Positions 57,953 to 64,000 of a DNA stretch of 64,000 nt are shown piece after piece. The DNA comes from Sphingomonas daechungensis (GTDB lineage Bacteria; Pseudomonadota; Alphaproteobacteria; Sphingomonadales; Sphingomonadaceae). The position numbers were made by a program, and so were the translations under genes. A model generated the notes under the pieces. That model was given only the letters and a program-made list of their open reading frames with translations. It was not told the DNA's origin and searched no databases. The stretch spans positions 2,367,001 to 2,431,000 of the forward strand of contig NZ_CP060780.1 in assembly GCF_014489495.1 (NCBI RefSeq), in the 5' to 3' direction. The stretch's first letter is position 1; every line of letters starts with the position of its first letter.

Positions 57953-60030
57953 ATGACCCGTTCAAAGTTGCTTCTGGTTGCGTCCGCGTTCGCACTGTCG
58001 CTTTCCGCCTGCCAGCAAGCCGGCACTGGCACCGAACAAGGTAGCACCGCCCAAGGGACCGAACTTGGAATCGTGCCCGCCTCGATGGACAAATCCGTCA
58101 AGCCGGGCGACGACTTCTTCGCTTTCGCCAACGGCAGCTGGGTCAAGAATACGCCCATCCCCGAAGACCGTTCTCGCATCGGTGCCTTCACCATCGCCGA
58201 CCAGGAACGCGAGCGGCAGACGAAGGACATGATCGCCGAGATCCTCAAGGCGAATCCGGATGCCGGCTCGAACGAGGGGAAGATCGCCAACTTCTACAAT
58301 GCCTATCTGAACACGGACGCGATCGACAAAGCCGGCCTAGGCCCGCCAAGGCGGACCTCGATGCGATCGGCGGCATCGCCGACAAGACCCAGCTGAGCGC
58401 TGCCATCGGCCGCACCTTGCGTGCCGACACCGATCCGCTCAACGCGACCAATTTTCACACCGAGAACCTGTTCGGAATCTTCGTCACTCAGGGACTGAGC
58501 ACGCCGGGCGAGCAATTGCCCTACATCATGCAGGGCGGCATCGGCCTACCGGAGCGTGAGTATTACCTCAGCGGCGACGCCAAGATGGCCGACCTTCGCA
58601 ACACGTACCGCACCTATGTCGGTCAGATCCTGCAGCTTGCCAATTACCCTGACGCCAAGGCGGCGGCAGACCGGGTGATGGCGCTGGAAACGAAGATCGC
58701 GAACGCGCACGCGACGCGTGAGGAAAGCGAGGATTTCGCCCAGGGCGTGAAGGTCTGGTCACGCGCGGAACTGGAAAAGAACGCGCCTGGCCTGGACTGG
58801 AAAGCGCTACTCGACGCGGCGCAACTCGGCAGCGCGCCCAAGTTCGAAGCATATAATGCCAACGCCATTCCGAAGCTGTCGGCGCTCGTTGCGTCGGAGC
58901 CGCTGCATGCGTGGAAGGACTGGCTGGCGTTTCATACGCTCAACCAGCAGGCCGACGTGCTCCCCAAGGGCTTCCGTGATGCGAGCTTTGCGTTCAACAG
59001 CACCGCGCTTCTTGGAATCCCCAAGGAGCGCCCGCGGGATGAGTTGGCGCTGAACGCAGTCAGCGACACGCTCCAGGACGCCGTAGGCAAGACCTATGTC
59101 GACCGCTACTTCCCGGCGTCCTCGAAGGCCGAAATTCAGCGGATGGTCGAGGAGATCAAGGCTGCCTTCGCGCGCCGCGTCGAGGCGCTCGACTGGATGG
59201 CGCCGTCGACAAAGGCGGAAGCGCTCAAGAAAGTGAAATCGATCGTTGTCGGCGTCGGCTATCCCGACACTTGGCGCGACATTTCCTCGCTGGAGATCGG
59301 CGGCAACGCCTACGCCAACGCCAAAGCGGCGAGTCTCGCAGAATACCGCCACCAGATCGCGAAGATCGGCAAACCGATGGATCGCGCCGAATGGTGGATG
59401 CCGCCGCAACTGGTGAACGCGGTCAACCTGCCGGTGCAGAACGCGCTCAACTTCCCGGCAGCAATCCTTCAGCGGCCCTTCTTCGATCCGAAGGCCGACC
59501 CGGCATTCAACTATGGCGCAATCGGCTCCGTGATCGGGCACGAGATCAGCCACAGCTTCGACAACAACGGCGCTCTGTTCGATTCCACCGGTGCGCTTCG
59601 CAACTGGTGGACTCCAGCGGACTTCAAGCGTTTCCAGCAGGCGGGCGATGCGCTGGCCGCGCAGTACGACGAATACGAAGCGCTTCCCGGACTCCACCTG
59701 AACGGCAAGCTGACGCTAGGCGAGAACATCGCCGACGTGGCCGGCCTCGCCGCGGCCTACGACGCCTACAAGCATTCGCTCGGCGGCAAGGAGGCGCAGG
59801 CCATCGACGGCTATTCCGGCGACCAGCGCTTCTTCATCGCCTACGCGCAGGCGTGGGCGACCAAGATGCGCGACGAGCAGCTTCGCCAACGAGTCCTGAC
59901 CGACGGCCACGCGCCGGGGCAATTCCGTGCCCTGACCGTTCGCAACCTCGATCCGTGGTACACGGCGTTCGACGTCAAGGAAGGCGAGAAACTCTATCTG
60001 GCGCCCGACAAGCGGGTAAAGGTCTGGTAG
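57953..60030 (+). CDS. M13-family zinc metallopeptidase lipoprotein, frameshifted
   Basis: About 692 residues from the ATG at 57953. Signal with lipobox LSLSAC. N-terminal part [28 protein letters not shown] is typical of bacterial M13 (neprilysin-like) enzymes; the zinc motif is [13 protein letters not shown] and the third ligand [10 protein letters not shown] deletion at about 58345 breaks it. It cuts peptides in the periplasm. It diverges from mccB and converges on the cytochrome gene with adjoining stops. Confidence 0.9.
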
Positions 60031-60851
60031 TTACTGCGGCAGCTCCGCGCGTGCCTTGAGGTAGGCGTAGAGCGCGTCGCGTTCGTGCGGCGTGAAATGC
60101 GTAAAGCGGCTGACGGCGACCTCGCCCATCAGGGGTTCTTGAATTTCCGACCGCCCGGGAGCTTGCCCTCGGTCAGGAGGGTCTCGAATTCCTCGCGGGA
60201 GTAAGCGCCGGCGACGATCAGATCGGGCGTGAACCCGGGATCCCCTTGCAGCGCTGACCCGTGGCACTCGGCACAGGTCACGGACGCGATGTATCTGCCC
60301 TGCGCGTACTCGGGTCCGAGATCGACCGGTCGCTTGTGCTTCCACTCCTTCACGAAGTCGGCGGCAGGCTTGAACTTGCCACTCGCGATCAGTTCCTTCG
60401 TTTCGGCCTCGAACGGGAGCATGGCCTGCGTCGGGCCGCCCTTCGGCTTCAGCGATCGCAAGTCGGCAATCAGTGCCGTCATGTCGGCGTCGCTAAGGTG
60501 CTGGAATACTTCCGACGGCATTCCCCACAAGGGCTTGCCGCTTGACCGTTCGCCGACCCGCAGGACATGCTCGATCTGCTGATCGCTGTATGCGGCGAGA
60601 TCGCGCGTCAGGTTCGACGCGTAAGCCTCGTAGAAGCGGTGGCCGTCCAGATCCTTGCCGTGACAGCCGTGGCAACCCAACGCCCAGCCGATCCGCTTGC
60701 CATGCGCAAGCCGGGCGGCCGCATCCTTCACGTTGGCCCCGTCGAATGCGACTTCCATTGGCGCGGCGACGGCTGCAGGCGCGTCGGCCGCTTTCCGGTC
60801 GCAGCCGCTCGTTGCTGCAAGCAAAACCATGGCGAGAAGTCGCTGGCACAT
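60031..60851 (-). CDS. Diheme c-type cytochrome lipoprotein, frameshifted
   Basis: About 273 residues. Lipoprotein signal ending AATSGC. Two heme motifs: CHGCHGK near residue 60 and CAECHGS near residue 195. One base is missing at about 60132-60135, so GRKFKNP continues LMGEVAVSRFTHFTPHERDALYAYLKAR. Two similar cytochrome c folds in tandem; such proteins pass electrons to a terminal oxidase or from a membrane dehydrogenase. No dehydrogenase gene is adjacent. It follows the MFS transporter on the same strand. Confidence 0.85.
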
Positions 60852-60902
60852 GAAAGTCCCCCTGACGACGCAGCCATAAAGCAGTCGGAAGCGACAGCCG
60901 AA

Positions 60903-62222
60903 TCAGCCAGCTTCGAGCCGCTCCCTTCGCGACGTTCGCGACGACACCCGGAGAGTCGCCAACGCGCCAAGCATCATCAGGGCGCCGGCCAGCATCAGTG
61001 CATGCCGGGGATCGCCGCCAAGAACCGGCCGGTAGATCAGCGGCATCGTCACGGTTTCGATCAGCATCGGGATGACGATGAACATGTTGAAAATACCCAT
61101 GTAGACGCCGGTCCGCTCCGGCGGGATGGCGTCGGCCAGCATTACGTAGGTGTTTCCCATCATCCCGGCCCAGCCGATGCCGATGCCGAGGGTCGCCGCG
61201 TAAAGCGTCGCCGTCCCGCTCGCCCCCGCGATCAGCAACATCGCGGCGCCGGACGCGGCCAGGCACGCGGCATGGACCAGCGAGACGCTGAAGCGCTTCA
61301 GGACCGGGATCAGGATGAGAGCGCCTGCAAATGCGATCGCATTGTAAACGACGCCCATCTTCTGGGCCGTCAGTGTGGCATCGATGTAGGCGGCGCTGGC
61401 GGCCTCGGTCGTCCCGAACAGTGACCGTGACACCGACAGGGAAATGTACTGCCAATAGACGAACATCGCATACCATTGGCAAAGCATCGCAACCGCCAAC
61501 CGTCGCATGGCCTGTGGCATCTCCCGAACCGCGTCCACGACTTCAGCAAGAGCCGCGCCGAAGCCGCGCGGCAAGGCGGCAATGCGCGCCTTCTCGGCTT
61601 CGTCGAGCTTCAGCTCTGGCACGCGGACGACCGAATAGACGATCGTCCCGAGCGACAGGATCGCGCCGACCACGAACGCCAGCTTGACGATGTCCGGGAT
61701 CGGGTGCCCTGGCATGATCGCCGTCGACACCCCGGCCGCTGCCAATAGCGACGGCGCAGCATAAGACGTGCACTGGGCAAGGCCGGTGAAAGCACTCTGC
61801 GTCAGGAACCCCGCAGGCTGCTGTTCGGGCAGCAACCGGTCGGCGACATAAGCCCGGTAAGGTTCCATCGTGACGTTATTGCCCGCGTCCAGCAGCCAGA
61901 GCAGCGACGCCGCCATCCACAGCGTGGGACTGTAGGGCATGGCAAACAGGCACAGCGAACAGACGATCGCGCCAATCAGGAAATATGGCGTGCGCCGTCC
62001 CATCCGCGACAAGGTACGGTCGCTCAACGCACCGATGATCGGTTGCACCAGCAGGCCCGTCATCGGACCGGCAAGCCAGAGCAATGGCATGGTCGCCTCG
62101 TCGGCGCCGAGGAATTTGTAGATCGGCGTCATGTTTGCCTGCTGCAGCCCGAAGCTGAACTGCAGGCCGAAGAAGCCGATGTTCATTTCGACAATGCGCC
62201 CGATGCTCAGCCGATCGCGCAC
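60903..62222 (-). CDS. MFS transporter, SLC45-like sugar:proton symporter family
   Basis: About 439 residues; GTG at 62222 or ATG at 62186 as start. Twelve membrane segments. [21 protein letters not shown] is the MFS loop motif and [26 protein letters not shown] with [24 protein letters not shown] resemble plant sucrose and bacterial SLC45-type transporters. Disaccharide uptake is the best guess. It is 51 bases upstream of the cytochrome gene and 71 downstream of ivd. Confidence 0.83.
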   Translation of the reverse strand: MRDRLSIGRIVEMNIGFFGLQFSFGLQQANMTPIYKFLGADEATMPLLWLAGPMTGLLVQPIIGALSDRTLSRMGRRTPYFLIGAIVCSLCLFAMPYSPTLWMAASLLWLLDAGNNVTMEPYRAYVADRLLPEQQPAGFLTQSAFTGLAQCTSYAAPSLLAAAGVSTAIMPGHPIPDIVKLAFVVGAILSLGTIVYSVVRVPELKLDEAEKARIAALPRGFGAALAEVVDAVREMPQAMRRLAVAMLCQWYAMFVYWQYISLSVSRSLFGTTEAASAAYIDATLTAQKMGVVYNAIAFAGALILIPVLKRFSVSLVHAACLAASGAAMLLIAGASGTATLYAATLGIGIGWAGMMGNTYVMLADAIPPERTGVYMGIFNMFIVIPMLIETVTMPLIYRPVLGGDPRHALMLAGALMMLGALATLRVSSRTSRRERLEAG

Positions 62223-62282
62223 TCACGTCCCCGCCAATGCAGCGGACCTTATGGGCGCAATCCTCACGCGGGCAAAATCAGG

Positions 62283-62298
62283 CCTAACCTGAGTTAGG
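62283..62298. terminator. Small hairpin overlapping the ivd stop codon
   Basis: CCTAAC at 62283-62288 pairs with GTTAGG at 62293-62298 around a four-base loop. It includes the ivd stop codon and lies in the 71-base gap before the MFS gene. Six base pairs without a T-run; a weak candidate terminator. Confidence 0.3.
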
Positions 62299-63445
62299 AG
62301 CCAACCAGCTCCCGGCCGATCAACATGCGGCGGATTTCGTTCGTGCCGGCGCCGATGTCGAGCAGCTTCGCGTCGCGATAGTAGCGTTCGACCGGCCAGT
62401 CCTTGGTGTAGCCCGCGCCGCCCAACGCCTGGACCGCTTCGTTTGCGACCTTCACCGCATTTTCCGACGCCAGCAGGATCGCACCCGCCGCATCGTGCCG
62501 CGTCGTCTTGCCCGCGTCGCACGCTTTGGCGACCTGGTAGACGTAGGCACGCGCCGAATTGAGCGCGACGTACATGTCGGCGACCTTGGCTTGCATCAGC
62601 TGGAATGTCCCGATCGGTTTCCCGAACTGCTTGCGCTCGCGAACGTAGGGCAGGACCACGTCGAGGCATGCCTGCATGATTCCGATCTGCATGCCGGCGA
62701 GAACGGTCCGCTCGTAATCGAGCCCGCTCATCAGCACCTCGACGCCCTTGTTCTCCTCGCCGAGGATATTCTCGGGCGGAACGAAGCAATCGTCGAACAC
62801 CAGCTCCGCCGTCGGCGAGCCGCGGATGCCGAGCTTGTCGACCTTCTGGCCGATCGAGAACCCGTCCATCTCGCGCTCGATCAGGAAGGCGGTAATGCCG
62901 CGGCTGCCCTCGCCCGTCTTGGCATACACGACGAGCGTGTTGGCTTCGGAGCCGTTTGTAATCCAGAACTTGGTGCCGTTGAGGCGGTAGCCGTTGCCGA
63001 CCTTCTCCGCCTTCAGCTTCATGCTGACGACGTCGCTGCCCGCGCCCGCCTCGCTCATAGCGAGCGCGCCGACATGCTCGCCGCTGATGAGCTTGGGGAG
63101 GTACTTCTGCTTCTGCTCCGGGTTCGCCCAGCGACGGATCTGGTTCACGCAGAGGTTGGAGTGTGCGCCATAGCTGAGCCCGACGGAGCCGGACGCGCGG
63201 GCGACCTCTTCCTGCGCCACGACATGCTCGAGATAGCCGAGGCCAAGTCCGCCATCCTCTTCGGCGACGGTAATTCCGTGCAGCCCAAGCTCGCCCATCT
63301 GCGGCCAGAGGTGACGCGGAAACTCGTCCTTCTCGTCGATCTCCGCCGCGATCGGCGCGATCTTGTCGGCGGCGAAGCGCTGCGTGGATTCGCGGATGGT
63401 GTCGGCCATCTCGCCGAGCTGGAAGTCGAAGGTCGCGTCGGACAT
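62294..63445 (-). CDS. ivd: Isovaleryl-CoA dehydrogenase
   Basis: 383 residues, full length acyl-CoA dehydrogenase. FAD/substrate parts: [48 protein letters not shown] places a Glu in the position used as catalytic base by isovaleryl-CoA dehydrogenases, which separates them from most other acyl-CoA dehydrogenases. It makes 3-methylcrotonyl-CoA from isovaleryl-CoA, the substrate of the MccAB enzyme encoded 5 kb away. Intact; divergent from the thiolase gene across 108 bases. Confidence 0.93.
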   Translation of the reverse strand: MSDATFDFQLGEMADTIRESTQRFAADKIAPIAAEIDEKDEFPRHLWPQMGELGLHGITVAEEDGGLGLGYLEHVVAQEEVARASGSVGLSYGAHSNLCVNQIRRWANPEQKQKYLPKLISGEHVGALAMSEAGAGSDVVSMKLKAEKVGNGYRLNGTKFWITNGSEANTLVVYAKTGEGSRGITAFLIEREMDGFSIGQKVDKLGIRGSPTAELVFDDCFVPPENILGEENKGVEVLMSGLDYERTVLAGMQIGIMQACLDVVLPYVRERKQFGKPIGTFQLMQAKVADMYVALNSARAYVYQVAKACDAGKTTRHDAAGAILLASENAVKVANEAVQALGGAGYTKDWPVERYYRDAKLLDIGAGTNEIRRMLIGRELVGS

Positions 63446-63553
63446 TTCAAAGCCTCTCGTGTTGGAGGCGCGCGTAGCACCGGCATTGAGGTTTGAACAA
63501 GCAAGCCGGCAGTCTTATGTGCGGCGCAACAATCCGACTCCGGAGCACATTCG

Positions 63554-64000
63554 ATGGCCACCACCGCTGAAGATCCCACCGTCATTCTTTCGATCGCCCG
63601 CACGCCGATGGGCGCCATGCAGGGCTCGCTGTCCGACGCGACCGCGACCGACCTGGGCGCGACGGCGGTGAAGGCCGCCGTGGAACGTGCTGGCGTCTCC
63701 GGCGAGGATATCGACCGCATCTACATGGGCTGCGTGCTTCCGGCCGGTCTTGGTCAGGCCCCTGCCCGCCAGGCGGCGCTCAAGGCGGGTCTCCCGAAGT
63801 CGGTCCAGGCGACCACCGTCAACAAGGTCTGCGGCTCGGGCATGCAGACGGTGATCATGGGCGACGAAGCTCTCACGGCCGGCAATGCCGACTTCATCAT
63901 CGCGGGCGGCATGGAGTCGATGACCAACGCCCCGTATTTGCTCAAGAAGCACCGCTCGGGCGCACGCATCGGCCATGACACGGCCTACGACCACATGTTC
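63554..64000 (+). CDS. Acetyl-CoA C-acyltransferase (thiolase), 5' part
   Basis: 149 codons run to the window edge without a stop. The opening VILSIARTPMGAMQGSLSD, GCVLPAGLGQAPARQAALKAGLP and the catalytic Cys in TTVNKVCGSGMQTVIMG are typical of thiolase. The chain should reach about 390 residues beyond the window. It either splits acetoacetyl-CoA from leucine breakdown or acts in beta-oxidation. ATG at 63554. Confidence 0.93.
   Translation, partial: MATTAEDPTVILSIARTPMGAMQGSLSDATATDLGATAVKAAVERAGVSGEDIDRIYMGCVLPAGLGQAPARQAALKAGLPKSVQATTVNKVCGSGMQTVIMGDEALTAGNADFIIAGGMESMTNAPYLLKKHRSGARIGHDTAYDHMF

Noticed and set aside
63446-63553. Promoter TTGAAC with TTATGT between ivd and thiolase
   Set aside because: The -10 element matches the consensus poorly; position alone is not enough.

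Overview
The window is 64 kb of GC-rich (roughly 65%) chromosomal DNA from an alphaproteobacterium, most likely a member of the Sphingomonadales. Pointers are the split F0 ATP synthase operon in the order atpI-atpB-atpE-atpF'-atpF, a DUF6456 protein, a bacteriophytochrome with an HWE-type kinase and fused receiver, the rpsF-rpsR-rplI operon, and secreted proteins carrying the IVVTG signature that sphingomonads use often. There is no rRNA, transposase, integrase, phage gene or CRISPR array. The content is ordinary chromosome with several catabolic modules.

Reading quality: about 40 genes or gene segments are interrupted by apparent one-base deletions, nearly always in short runs of G or C. Essential genes are hit (fabD, dnaJ, atpI). 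Wherever I could rebuild the protein, adding back one base (two or more in the GST gene) restored the family. I treat these as sequence errors and give each broken gene as one CDS with the approximate frameshift site.

Layout. 0.4-4.5 kb: copper-resistance cluster (copA, copB, two small secreted metal-related proteins). 4.6-6.5 kb: two secreted proteins of unknown role. 6.5-8.0 kb: an overlapping nucleotidyltransferase/metallophosphoesterase pair. 8.0-13.5 kb: AI-2E-type membrane protein, a branched-chain-type 2-oxoacid dehydrogenase E2 and a fused E1 alpha-beta, and an aromatic/aspartate-type aminotransferase. 13.5-21.1 kb: phenylacetate degradation (paaE, C, B, A, I, then paaG and paaZ), with an L,D-transpeptidase and a VanZ-like protein inserted. 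21.1-23.5 kb: XRE/S24-like regulator, DUF6456 protein, glutathione transferase, and a disordered Q/G/S/N-rich protein. 23.7-25.1 kb: rpsF-rpsR-rplI. 25.2-29.6 kb: a lipoprotein, a Rieske oxygenase and two APC permeases. 29.7-32.5 kb: fabD-fabG and a GT87-like membrane glycosyltransferase. 32.6-35.8 kb: dnaK-dnaJ behind a clear heat-shock promoter. 35.8-40.2 kb: bphP-bphO-purB. 40.3-46.0 kb: glutaredoxin, radC, and the ydbH-ynbE-ydbL envelope lipid-transport operon. 46.1-48.7 kb: F0 ATP synthase. 48.7-51.4 kb: two paralogous membrane proteins around tRNA-Val and a pseudo-receiver/MarR-like regulator. 51.3-63.4 kb: leucine/isovalerate catabolism (mccB, NTF2-like, bioB, mccA, SDR, cysQ in one tightly overlapping operon; ivd further on), an M13 peptidase, a diheme cytochrome and an MFS transporter. 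The window ends inside a thiolase gene.

Together the catabolic genes feed aromatic and branched-chain amino acid carbon into acyl-CoA pools: the aminotransferase and 2-oxoacid dehydrogenase make acyl-CoAs, the paa set degrades phenylacetyl-CoA, and ivd, mccAB and thiolase handle isovaleryl-CoA. Biotin synthase sits inside the operon of the enzyme that needs biotin. The least explained items are the nucleotidyltransferase/phosphoesterase pair, the receiver-like/MarR fusion regulator and the disordered Q/N-rich protein.
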